The notes beneath the pieces were generated by a model. It saw only the letters and a list, made by a program, of their open reading frames with translations. It did no database searches and was not told the DNA's origin. Below are positions 22,125 to 30,247 of a stretch of 39,908 nt of DNA, piece by piece. The translations under genes were made by a program, and so were the position numbers. Source of the stretch: Parcubacteria bacterium C7867-001 (GTDB taxonomy: Bacteria; Patescibacteriota; Minisyncoccia; Phycocordibacterales; Phycocordibacteraceae); contig LFCK01000001.1 of the NCBI GenBank assembly GCA_001189095.1, positions 213,251-253,158 on the forward strand, in the 5' to 3' direction. Each line of letters opens with the position of its first letter. The first letter of the stretch is position 1.

Positions 22125-22160
22125 GTGGAACCTAGGACACTATATTAGAACCTCTCTCAT
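22125..22160 (+). repeat. att-like repeat copy A
   Basis: GTGGAACCTAGGACACTATATTAGAACCTCTCTCAT; 30/36 match to copy D (23878-23913). Confidence 0.6.
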
Positions 22161-22253
22161 CCAATCGCAGCCAATACATTTCTTACATCTCGTGGACTCA
22201 TGGGGTGGTCTGAAGGGTTGAGAATGCTCTTCTGGACCTAGAAGCGCTCGGAG

Positions 22254-22264
22254 ATTAGAACCTC
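22254..22264 (+). repeat. att-like motif copy B
   Basis: ATTAGAACCTC in GAGATTAGAACCTCC context. Confidence 0.5.
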
Positions 22265-22283
22265 CATTCCCGTCACTACTTCT

Positions 22284-22312
22284 TGACCTGCGTCATAAAA
22301 CGTGGTATATAG
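22284..22312 (+). promoter_or_regulatory. Sigma70-like promoter
   Basis: TTGACC-N17-TATATA upstream of ORF 22365. Confidence 0.6.
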
Positions 22313-22364
22313 ATAATCGGCAAACGATCTTCGTTAACTCAAGCCCCCGAAAGGAGGTGTCAGC

Positions 22365-23018
22365 ATGTCTTTGCCAAAGAAGACGATTGCGGACCTCCTG
22401 TTTGGGGTCCAACTCGTCGGAGCAGTAATCTTCTGCGGCGCGCAGTTCTTGCGCTCGCTTGAGGACGTTCACGGCGTCAGCATTGTTCAGTTCGCTCTTG
22501 CGACAACTTTCGTGGTGTTCAATCTCCTGCTCGGGATAGGCGCTCACCGCGCCCAACCGAGCCGGGTAACCATGCAAGGGATAGTGACGTACATCGTGTG
22601 GGTAGCAATGCTCACCGCCGTAGTCGTCGCTGTCGCAACCAACCGAGAATATCGGTGGAGCATTCAGGATAGTGTCACCCTCGGGATTGCGGTCGTTCTC
22701 ACGATCGGCACGCTAGGGTTCGGTGCGCTGCAAGGCAGACCGATCCGAGACCCGATGACGCTTGCGTTCTTGGCGATCGCGAGCAAGTCAATGCCGCAGC
22801 TACTGCTGGTCTGGAGTATCCTCGAACAAGGAGGTTCCGGCATCCCGGCGGCGAGCATCATTGTTGGACACTGCACCATTCTCATCCGTCTCGGCCAGAT
22901 TTACTTTATGGTTCGAGAAGCGGGTTGGGAGCGGAACCGGGTATGGCTCGCGGTTAGCGAAAGCGCCGCAGAACTGACCTGGATCGCAACGACCACAGCG
23001 TGGCTCGTAATGCTTTGA
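22365..23018 (+). CDS. Hypothetical multi-pass membrane protein
   Basis: 217 aa, multiple hydrophobic helices; strong SD AAAGGAGGTGTCAGC; hairpin terminator immediately downstream (about 23018-23056). Confidence 0.75.
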   Translation: MSLPKKTIADLLFGVQLVGAVIFCGAQFLRSLEDVHGVSIVQFALATTFVVFNLLLGIGAHRAQPSRVTMQGIVTYIVWVAMLTAVVVAVATNREYRWSIQDSVTLGIAVVLTIGTLGFGALQGRPIRDPMTLAFLAIASKSMPQLLLVWSILEQGGSGIPAASIIVGHCTILIRLGQIYFMVREAGWERNRVWLAVSESAAELTWIATTTAWLVML

Positions 23019-23073
23019 GGCCCATGTCCCGTAAGACGGATGTGGGTCTCTTTTTATACAAAAAACGAATATA

Positions 23074-23781
23074 TCAATCTATACTTGCTTTTACCTGTAG
23101 CCGCGTGTCGCTAATCTTTTTTACTATCACATCCGTTATTGATTGCGTAAGTACGTCTATCTCAGCATTAAGTCTCCTAGCCTCTTGAATTGAAGTAGGC
23201 AATTTGTTGAGAGTATCGCAGACATTAATCGGGCCGTGCGTTTGTATTACGTCGATGTTTTCTTTGTAATTGAGTATTGCATTTCCTGCATAATCCCCAA
23301 CACCTCGAAGTTTATCTATCAACTGATTCCAACTCGAACCCAGTTCGTTAAAGTATGTATGAATATAGGCCGTCACTAATTCCATATCCATATCAACATC
23401 CGCTTTGTCTGTAACGTTATGTGCATCTAGAAAGATGACTCTCTCATCCATGCATTTCTTCACAGCTTCAAGGGAAGCTAACAATGCAGCGCTTTTTTGT
23501 TTGATACCGAGGAGTTTACCAATGATTCTCAATCCTTTCTCTTCAATGGATTCGATTAATTTCAAGTTGTAGGCATAGCGCCTATCGTGACTAGCTTGCA
23601 AGAGACTTAAGAGGAGAGCTACGATCGTCAAAAATCCTATAATGAAATTTGGATCTATACCTTGCTCACTCAGGAAGTTCCTGAAGGTATCGCAGGATAG
23701 ATATATACCTAGCAGTACTACGACACCTACCAACGCAATAAATATTGCGTTTTTCTTAAAACTTTTTAGGGCTCCATCCAT
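23074..23781 (-). CDS. Hypothetical protein: two N-terminal TM helices plus long cytoplasmic alpha-helical region
   Basis: 'AIFIALVGVVVLLGIYLS...FIIGFLTIVALLLSLLQASHDRRYAYNLKLIESIEEKG...'; AT-richer than flanking host genes. Confidence 0.65.
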   Translation of the reverse strand: MDGALKSFKKNAIFIALVGVVVLLGIYLSCDTFRNFLSEQGIDPNFIIGFLTIVALLLSLLQASHDRRYAYNLKLIESIEEKGLRIIGKLLGIKQKSAALLASLEAVKKCMDERVIFLDAHNVTDKADVDMDMELVTAYIHTYFNELGSSWNQLIDKLRGVGDYAGNAILNYKENIDVIQTHGPINVCDTLNKLPTSIQEARRLNAEIDVLTQSITDVIVKKISDTRLQVKASID

Positions 23782-23810
23782 GCCAAAAGTATACCTAAGG
23801 TTTCGAGAAG

Positions 23811-23827
23811 ATTAGAACCTCCCAAAA
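23811..23827 (+). repeat. att-like repeat copy C
   Basis: ATTAGAACCTCCCAAAA; 16/17 match to copy G ATTAGAACCTCCAAAAA at 34713. Confidence 0.55.
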
Positions 23828-23877
23828 CCCAAGCGCGCCAATACGGAATGACGGAAACCTTGACTTCGTGAACAAAT

Positions 23878-23913
23878 GTGGTCCCTACTTCACTATATTA
23901 GAACCTCTATCAT
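23878..23913 (+). repeat. att-like repeat copy D
   Basis: GTGGTCCCTACTTCACTATATTAGAACCTCTATCAT. Confidence 0.6.
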
Positions 23914-24028
23914 GGAGAGAAAAGCTATACGGTTCCTACAAATCGTTGATACCTGGTAATACTTTCCTTGCCCATCACCAACCTCCTTATCAATTCTCGT
24001 AGGTCGTTTCTCATATTGGGAAGTACAG

Positions 24029-24037
24029 ATTAGAACC
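24029..24037 (+). repeat. Partial att-like motif copy E
   Basis: ATTAGAACC in CAGATTAGAACCAGG. Confidence 0.4.
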
Positions 24038-24073
24038 AGGTGGCTAATCATTTAGAAACGATATTATCGAATC

Positions 24074-24595
24074 TCAGCGAACGAAGTACGGGAAGTAGTG
24101 CATTTGATGGAAGGTGTGTCCTCCTTCATGCAGTAAGATTGCCAGAATCAAAACCGCGACTCCTATATATAAGAGGAGATAGGTAGAAGCGAAGAAGCGT
24201 CCACTCCCGTTGTTTGAGCCAGCATTTTCCCACTCCTTCGGATATAAGGATGACTCTTCGTCATCGAAAGTTTTTGGAGTGAATAGTCCGAGAGCTTTTT
24301 CCAGCCGCACAGCTACCTGTTGCTGTTTCTGGAATCCTTTGTAGAGGTCATCAAGGAAGTTGAAACGAAGTGCCCAAAAGGCAACGACTACTCCGACTAT
24401 ATAAAGGAGCTTCTGACATGGAGAGAACTCCACATCACTTTGGATAAGCCAACCACTAGCCGCAAGCATAAGGCCGAGTGCCCACACACAGATATTCTGA
24501 ATTCGCTCTCGGATTGCATGTATGGACTTGTACCGCTCCTCTAGACCAGATACGAGGATGGATACTTTCTGCTCGTTGTCGAAGTGATGTGTCAT
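24074..24595 (-). CDS. Membrane protein, candidate CBASS/SLATT-like transmembrane effector
   Basis: MTHHFDNEQKVSILVSGLEERYKSIHAIRERIQNICVWALGLMLAASGWLI...; three predicted TM segments; ATG overlaps the NTase stop (ATGA). Confidence 0.6.
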   Translation of the reverse strand: MTHHFDNEQKVSILVSGLEERYKSIHAIRERIQNICVWALGLMLAASGWLIQSDVEFSPCQKLLYIVGVVVAFWALRFNFLDDLYKGFQKQQQVAVRLEKALGLFTPKTFDDEESSLYPKEWENAGSNNGSGRFFASTYLLLYIGVAVLILAILLHEGGHTFHQMHYFPYFVR

Positions 24596-25476
24596 GGGGC
24601 TAGATAATTCCACGCGGCTTTAGTAAATACTTCGGCCTTCGTAGGAGTGTGGTTAGTTCCTCGAAGTAGCCATTCAAGCTGACTAACCTCCTTATAGTTT
24701 GGATGAGCAGAGGCATCTCTCATATCGGTCCAGATATGAGAAAGAACATCGCGGGCATCCTCTCGGTAAGTGCTATTGAGGAATCGGTGTTCAGGAGCAT
24801 TCCAAACGAGTGATTCGATAAGGAAGGATGACATACTATCCTTCGCAAGAAGTCCCTTGTCTTCCATTTCCCTGCGAGTGTTTTTGAGAACACGGACAAT
24901 CGCCTTGTACGCCTGTGATGTCTCGTCATTCTTTGCCACGCCACTTGCGTAGTGCTGTTCGGGATAGCTGTGAATCACAGTCCCTCCATCCGTAAGAATC
25001 CCGATGCCTACTTCTGATACGAGATTAGGAGAGTTATACCGTTTCGACTGGAAAGCAGGTACAACATCAGCATTCACTCGGTAGGTATTGCCTGCAACTC
25101 TGATGCATTTGTTTTTTCTAGTCGCATAGCCCAATCCGAATTTGTCATTCAATGCCTGATGAACATCATTCTTGAATTGAGCAAAAGTATAGACGGGTGT
25201 TGATACGCCAGCCCAATGACCAGCGTGGTGTTCATTCGGAAGGTTCCGTAAGTCCGAGTAGTAGATGTCATCGTAGACCACGGCAATATCAACATCACTG
25301 TCTGTACGAATATTTGTACGATTTCTGTGGGAACCTTGGTGGATGATAGTAATCGAATTACCGAACCGCTCACGCATGGCTTCCACCACCATGCTTTTTG
25401 CATTCTCACAGCGATTATCCTCAGTCTCGCTGAGTGCTTTTGCCCATGTGTTGATGCGCTCATCACTGACATTCAT
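24592..25476 (-). CDS. CD-NTase/SMODS-like nucleotidyltransferase (candidate CBASS cyclase)
   Basis: 'IIHQGSHRNRTNIRTDSDVDIAVVYDD' (GSx...DxD), third acidic 'YRVNADVVPAF', 'PEQHYASGVAKNDETSQAYKAIVRVLKNTRREM'; start at MNVSDERINTW. Confidence 0.75.
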   Translation of the reverse strand: MNVSDERINTWAKALSETEDNRCENAKSMVVEAMRERFGNSITIIHQGSHRNRTNIRTDSDVDIAVVYDDIYYSDLRNLPNEHHAGHWAGVSTPVYTFAQFKNDVHQALNDKFGLGYATRKNKCIRVAGNTYRVNADVVPAFQSKRYNSPNLVSEVGIGILTDGGTVIHSYPEQHYASGVAKNDETSQAYKAIVRVLKNTRREMEDKGLLAKDSMSSFLIESLVWNAPEHRFLNSTYREDARDVLSHIWTDMRDASAHPNYKEVSQLEWLLRGTNHTPTKAEVFTKAAWNYLAP

Positions 25477-25548
25477 GCCTACATAATACGCCTCTAAAAA
25501 AGTCAATGCAAAATTCCTTTTAAGGGACCTAGTGGCCTTGTCTATTAC

Positions 25549-25576
25549 AAACAGAGCCCCTTCTGGGGCTCTGTTT
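25549..25576. terminator. Intrinsic terminator
   Basis: AAACAGAGCCCCTTCTGGGGCTCTGTTT. Confidence 0.8.
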
Positions 25577-25593
25577 CGACACCTGCAAGTCTC

Positions 25594-26220
25594 TTAAAGA
25601 AGTATTAGTAATAAGCCAGCAAGAGCTGCCATCCCGAAATCTTCAATAAGAGTAATCTTAGTCAATGGAACTTTAAGAAAGGTTCCAAGGCACGCGCACA
25701 GGAATTCTTCCTTCCGAGCTATCTTTATAGCTACTCCAATGCCACTGAACAACATTACGGCTAATTCTACCCACAGCAGAGCTGGGCTATGTATTCCAGC
25801 GAGCATTAATAGACCAAAGCCTAGTTCGAGGAATGGGTAGATATATCCGTATCCCATCCACTTCTGTGCAAGCAGGTCATAGGTTGAGTACCCTTCTGCG
25901 AATCCCTTAAGGTCTAGGAGCTTGAAGCCAGCAAAGACGATAAAGAACCCGGCCATGAAGTACCCTATGGTACTGGTAAGGGCGAACGTTCCATTGAAGT
26001 AGTCAGCGAGTGAAGCTGCAACGGTTGAGATCGTAAGCAGACCAAAGATGACAATGAGAGGGATATAGCTCTTCCAGGTGATTGGACCCAGGCCTCTATC
26101 CTCCATCATTTGCTTAGGTTTAGCCTTCTCTGTGCCTTCCAGTACCAGAGCCATTCCGCACTTCGGACAGCGACCTGGACCTTCTTGCTGTATCTCTGGA
26201 TGCATTGGGCAGATGTACAT
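25594..26220 (-). CDS. Membrane protein with N-terminal heavy-metal-binding (YxCPMHPEI) domain and DoxX/MauE-like TM region
   Basis: 'MYICPMHPEIQQEGPGRCPKCGMALV' followed by several TM helices and 'EFLCACLGTFLKVPLTKITLIEDFGMA'. Confidence 0.8.
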   Translation of the reverse strand: MYICPMHPEIQQEGPGRCPKCGMALVLEGTEKAKPKQMMEDRGLGPITWKSYIPLIVIFGLLTISTVAASLADYFNGTFALTSTIGYFMAGFFIVFAGFKLLDLKGFAEGYSTYDLLAQKWMGYGYIYPFLELGFGLLMLAGIHSPALLWVELAVMLFSGIGVAIKIARKEEFLCACLGTFLKVPLTKITLIEDFGMAALAGLLLILL

Positions 26221-26222
26221 AG

Positions 26223-26696
26223 TTAGATTTGTTCGTAGCTGATAACAATGCGCTCCTTATCTTTCAGTACCGTGCTCTCGAAGGAATCTACTTCTACACC
26301 ATCAACTGTGATGCGAACACGATGATTCGCATCCGCCTTAAAGCCTAGGATTTCGTCCTTACTGAACGGCTGCTTCCATACGGCAAAGAAATCAGCAAGC
26401 GTGTAGTCTCGCTTCTCAGGCGACTCTACATGAATCACTCCATCTGGAGTATGTGTATGAAGCGCAGTCATACAGGTTTGCTGAACGCCGATATTCGTAG
26501 GCACAGAGACGTTCTCTCCATTCGCCACAATCTCGAGTATTGGGTGGACATGGAATCCCCCTGCCATTTCGTCATCACAGAGAAGCGCTAACTCACGGTT
26601 CGTAAGTTGGCTTATCGGCTTCTCTGGACTTCGAGAGAAATACAGCAGTCCTACTACTACAGCAATAAGCGAGATGATAATAATCGCGCTCTTCAT
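26223..26696 (-). CDS. Hypothetical membrane-anchored protein, His-rich (possible metal binding)
   Basis: N-terminal TM; 'AGGFHVHPILEIVANGENVSVPTNIGVQQTCMTALHTHTPDGVIHVES'. Confidence 0.7.
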   Translation of the reverse strand: MKSAIIIISLIAVVVGLLYFSRSPEKPISQLTNRELALLCDDEMAGGFHVHPILEIVANGENVSVPTNIGVQQTCMTALHTHTPDGVIHVESPEKRDYTLADFFAVWKQPFSKDEILGFKADANHRVRITVDGVEVDSFESTVLKDKERIVISYEQI

Positions 26697-26697
26697 C

Positions 26698-27096
26698 CTA
26701 CTGTCCGTACCAAGCTGCCTTCCAATCCTGCATCTGCTTAATCTCTGTGTTCTGTGCGGAGATTATATTTTTCGCAAGGTCTTTTATCTCCTGGTGCTTT
26801 GCATTCTGAAGAGCAGCTTCAGCCATCATTACAGCTCCCTGGTGGTGCATAATCATCTCCGTAAGGAAGGCTTGGTCGAAAGCATCTCCGGTCTTTCCGT
26901 TAAGAGACTGCATCATAGAATCCATCTGTCCCTGCATGCCACTATTCATCGAGCCTCCCATCATTGTGCCGTCAGGCATCGTATGACCACCAGTTGTAGC
27001 AACTGGCTGAGGAGCCTTACTCATACCAAGCGCGTATCCTCCTCCGGCACCGATAATAAGAGCAATGAGTCCGATAACAATTACATTCTTTTCCAT
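26698..27096 (-). CDS. DUF305 domain protein
   Basis: 'DAFDQAFLTEMIMHHQGAVMMAEAALQNAKHQEIKDLAKNIISAQNTEIKQMQDW'; Met-rich linker. Confidence 0.9.
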   Translation of the reverse strand: MEKNVIVIGLIALIIGAGGGYALGMSKAPQPVATTGGHTMPDGTMMGGSMNSGMQGQMDSMMQSLNGKTGDAFDQAFLTEMIMHHQGAVMMAEAALQNAKHQEIKDLAKNIISAQNTEIKQMQDWKAAWYGQ

Positions 27097-27135
27097 AGAT
27101 TTTTGTTAGTTAAGTAAGGCAAACAGGAAATGAAT

Positions 27136-27507
27136 CTATGGAGCCTTAGGATGAAGAATTCCGCTTGAGAATAATTCTTGCAGTAGTGGCGGTGCTGGAT
27201 AGAAACGCCTTCGATATCCTGGTGGTCGTTCAGGCTTTAAAACAGTTAACCAGAGCCAAGCTACCGCTAGGACAGGTATCGCAAAAGTGAGGACTTCTAC
27301 CAACGTAATAGCAAAAGTCTGTTGCCAATTGGTGAGATGGTCCAAGATAGACATGGAGCAGAGGGATGCCTCTCCTTGCATAAAGGGGCATCCGCCCATG
27401 CTATGGTCCATAGGCATTGCCATAAGGATAAGCATTAAAAACGGCACTACGAGCACCAGCAGAATTGCTGACCAGGAGAAAAATCTCTGTATGGGCTCAG
27501 ACATCAA
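27136..27507 (-). CDS. Small membrane protein, Met/His/Cys-containing loop
   Basis: 'MAMPMDHSMGGCPFMQGEASLCSM' between TM segments. Confidence 0.65.
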   Translation of the reverse strand: MMSEPIQRFFSWSAILLVLVVPFLMLILMAMPMDHSMGGCPFMQGEASLCSMSILDHLTNWQQTFAITLVEVLTFAIPVLAVAWLWLTVLKPERPPGYRRRFYPAPPLLQELFSSGILHPKAP

Positions 27508-27586
27508 CCTATTCTATACCTTATCTCTCTAGGAAAAAGGTACACTTATATTTAGGTACCTATTAGCTAATTTCTATAGACTTCTT

Positions 27587-28039
27587 ATGAATATGAAAGA
27601 TACCTCCTACAGCAAACTTGCCCTCATGGCAGGACTCCATGTAGTCGCCATGTTCGTCCTGATGTTCGCCATGGTAAACACGTTTGCGAACGCCGTTCCG
27701 AATATCAACTTCTTGTACATGGGGTTCATGATGACCGCGCCGATGCTCATCCTTGAAATGCTCTTGATGGGCATGATGTACAAGGACAAGAAATTGAACA
27801 AGATTGTAATTCTAATCGGATTCATTATTCTAGTGGTCTCATTCCTAATGATTAGGTATCAGACCTTTGTAGGAGATAAGGGCTTTCTCCAATCAATGAT
27901 TCCCCATCACTCCGGTGCTGTACTTATGTGTGAGAAGGCAAAGATAACAGACCCAGAGATCCAACAGCTCTGCGCAAATATTATTGCTAGTCAGCAGGAA
28001 GAAATTAACCAGATGAATGAGATTCTAGATAGGCTGTAA
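27587..28039 (+). CDS. DUF305 domain membrane protein
   Basis: Three or more TM segments then 'DKGFLQSMIPHHSGAVLMCEKAKITDPEIQQLCANIIASQQEEINQMNEIL'. Confidence 0.88.
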   Translation: MNMKDTSYSKLALMAGLHVVAMFVLMFAMVNTFANAVPNINFLYMGFMMTAPMLILEMLLMGMMYKDKKLNKIVILIGFIILVVSFLMIRYQTFVGDKGFLQSMIPHHSGAVLMCEKAKITDPEIQQLCANIIASQQEEINQMNEILDRL

Positions 28040-28170
28040 AGTTTAAGATAATAAGGTAAATCTCACCATAGAGTCGTTTTACTTCCACACAAGTAGGTAT
28101 TACCATAACTAGGTTCGACAGCCGAATAGAAATGACCTAACCCGCAAGCTTCACGCTACGGTATGGTCGA

Positions 28171-28303
28171 AAATCGTAAGCCATAGAAAACCCGTCATCA
28201 GGGCGTGGCTTACGTTATCAGGGGAAACTCTGGTAGGGCCGCAAGGCCTCCTGGTGGCGGGTTTTTTGCTACCCACCAGGAATTACAAATCGTAAGCCAC
28301 GAT
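28171..28303 (+). ncRNA. Candidate structured / bistable RNA element (leader of ORF 28304)
   Basis: 16-19-bp stem 28184-28202/28250-28268 followed by T-run, two GNRA-capped hairpins inside, alternative hairpins 28175-28183/28206-28214 and 28250-28257/28273-28280, duplicated CGTAAGCCA at 28175 and 28291. Confidence 0.55.
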
Positions 28304-28756
28304 ATGAATAAAGAAATTCCTAATGGAGAAAAGCCTTCTCAAAAACAGATAACGAAAGGAGAAGGCATTACAGCAATCGTAGTTTTGATAATCTTCTGTT
28401 TTGTTGCATACCAGGCAATCACTTCAGTTCCGAAGGACAACAATACTGCACCCGCACCTGTTGCTGCTCAACCTACAAGGCATTCAGATATAGATGCCTA
28501 CATTGATGCTCAGGCAATAGTCGAGAAAACTCTTAAGGCTCCCTCTACGGCCAAGTTCCCATCATCTTCACACGCGACTGTAGAGCATTACGCGACAGAC
28601 GGATTCAAAGTAAGTTCGTATGTCGATTCACAAAACGGATTCGGAGCAATGATTCGTAGTGAGTGGACGGTCTTGTTCGAGTATGTGGACGAAAAGCTCA
28701 ATATCTACCAAGTAATCGTAGATGGAGAGGAAGTGTATAGGAAGCCAGGCACATAA
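28304..28756 (+). CDS. Single-TM protein of unknown function
   Basis: TM 'GITAIVVLIIFCFVAYQAI'; 'AQAIVEKTLKAPSTAKFPSS...SEWTVLFEY'; start taken as ATG 28304 rather than GTG 28205. Confidence 0.6.
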   Translation: MNKEIPNGEKPSQKQITKGEGITAIVVLIIFCFVAYQAITSVPKDNNTAPAPVAAQPTRHSDIDAYIDAQAIVEKTLKAPSTAKFPSSSHATVEHYATDGFKVSSYVDSQNGFGAMIRSEWTVLFEYVDEKLNIYQVIVDGEEVYRKPGT

Positions 28757-28899
28757 AGCCTGTCGTGGGTCCCCACGATCCTCCCTACAGTACGTTTAGG
28801 GTCATGGTAATGGTTTCTTATGGCCTTACGGAATAGACACCCCTCGTGGGTGCTTTTTCGTGTGCAAAGTGGCAATCTATATATGTACTGCACAATTGC

Positions 28900-29661
28900 A
28901 TGGATATTAACTTTCGATACACCCCACAAATACAGAGATACAACTCAGAGATGAGCCGGTATTGGAATGAGTGTCGCAAGCAAATGCCCGACCACGAGAT
29001 ACCGACATTCGATCCCCTCGTGATTAAGACCACGATTCCAGGAGAACCACTTGATGATGACTTGGGAGTAAACCGAACTGCTTATCTCAACTGGCTCGAA
29101 AAGCATCATGCAATCCGTTATCTAGAGGAAATGGATGGCATGACCACAGGCCATCAAGTACATCCTGATGGGGAGCACGAAATATACCCTTCCGACTTCA
29201 CACTTCATCTTCTCGATTTTAGACCCGTCATCAGTCTGGAGAACTCCTTCCACAATGGAGCAAATCCATTTACGAAGACAGACCCATACGCAGAAAGTCG
29301 ATACATTCGCATGAAGAATGACGGCTCATTCGTGTACGGGGGTGCTGGACGAGTAAAGCCGATAAAATTCAAGAGCTACAAGTCCCTCTACTATCGAGTA
29401 TTCCGTGCCGTCTACGAACTTGCTCCACACAACAAGGAATGTGTTCCCTATGATTCTATCGAGGAGCACATTGTCCGTCTTGGAGTTCCACCGGAAGCTA
29501 ACAGCGAAAAGCGACGACAGAGAATCAGAGAGGCAGTATCCAAGTCCCTTGAAGCAAACGCAAAGAGTCTCGACCTCCCCTTGAAGTACGAAGGAGTCCC
29601 AACCCTCACTCTTATTCAAGGAAAGGGATTTCGCTTCTCCAATCCTACAATTGAGGACTAG
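28900..29661 (+). CDS. Hypothetical protein with possible C-terminal winged-helix-like DNA-binding region
   Basis: 253-aa ORF; C-terminus 'SEKRRQRIREAVSKSLEANAKSLDLPLKYEGVPTLTLIQGKGFRFSNP' resembles OmpR/PhoB-type effector folds (weak). Confidence 0.55.
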   Translation: MDINFRYTPQIQRYNSEMSRYWNECRKQMPDHEIPTFDPLVIKTTIPGEPLDDDLGVNRTAYLNWLEKHHAIRYLEEMDGMTTGHQVHPDGEHEIYPSDFTLHLLDFRPVISLENSFHNGANPFTKTDPYAESRYIRMKNDGSFVYGGAGRVKPIKFKSYKSLYYRVFRAVYELAPHNKECVPYDSIEEHIVRLGVPPEANSEKRRQRIREAVSKSLEANAKSLDLPLKYEGVPTLTLIQGKGFRFSNPTIED

Positions 29662-29699
29662 TAAGAAATAAAGAAAACCTCAAGAATTTCTAAAGATAT

Positions 29700-29727
29700 A
29701 AGACGGCTTTGTTGAGCCGTCTTTTTT
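29700..29727 (+). terminator. Intrinsic terminator
   Basis: AAGACGGCTTTGTTGAGCCGTCTTTTTT. Confidence 0.8.
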
Positions 29728-29834
29728 GCTGCACGGTCAATTTTCTTTTTCGTACTTACCCTTTTTTGAGAGCACTCTTAAGAGAGCAACTGGGGGTATC
29801 ACTCCACGAGCATTAAAAAAATAAAACATTCCAT

Positions 29835-30029
29835 ATGAAAGCAGTTCAAATGATTACTGACGTGCAGGATTTTCTTAGCAACAAGGGCTACATCAAGACT
29901 TCGATGCTTGTTGAGCCGAACGGCAAGGTCCACCTCGTTCTGCGAGACAAGAAACGCGGTCAGACGATAACGGCACTCGTAAACGAAGTCGTGAAGCCAG
30001 ATATTAGCAACCTTGAGCCAATCTTCTAG
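29835..30029 (+). CDS. Small hypothetical protein (64 aa)
   Basis: ORF co-directional with and immediately upstream of the replication gene. Confidence 0.6.
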   Translation: MKAVQMITDVQDFLSNKGYIKTSMLVEPNGKVHLVLRDKKRGQTITALVNEVVKPDISNLEPIF

Positions 30030-30031
30030 TT

Positions 30032-30247
30032 ATGGAAATTCCACCAGAAGTAAAGGAATTCATGGAGGTAAGCGGTAATCACTACAGCGTCATCACTGCC
30101 GACATGCCTGACGGAACTAAGAGCGTAATCTTGTTCCCGTCAGACCCAGGAGGAGAGAATGCTGGAGAGATAACAGAGGTCATTGAAGATATAGGGCGTC
30201 GCATTCTCGATGATGCCCCGACTTTCGAAGAATACTATGCACTCTGA
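30032..30247 (+). CDS. Small hypothetical protein (71 aa)
   Basis: Starts 2 bp after the previous ORF and overlaps the start of the PrimPol gene. Confidence 0.6.
   Translation: MEIPPEVKEFMEVSGNHYSVITADMPDGTKSVILFPSDPGGENAGEITEVIEDIGRRILDDAPTFEEYYAL

Noticed and set aside
28205-28303. GTG-initiated N-terminal extension (MAYVIRGNSGRAARPPGGGFFATHQ...) of ORF 28304
   Set aside because: It lies across the structured RNA hairpins; ATG 28304 with a TM-containing product is more plausible.
29835-30247. Two small ORFs as a toxin-antitoxin pair
   Set aside because: No recognisable toxin or antitoxin motif; position suggests replication-operon accessory proteins instead.
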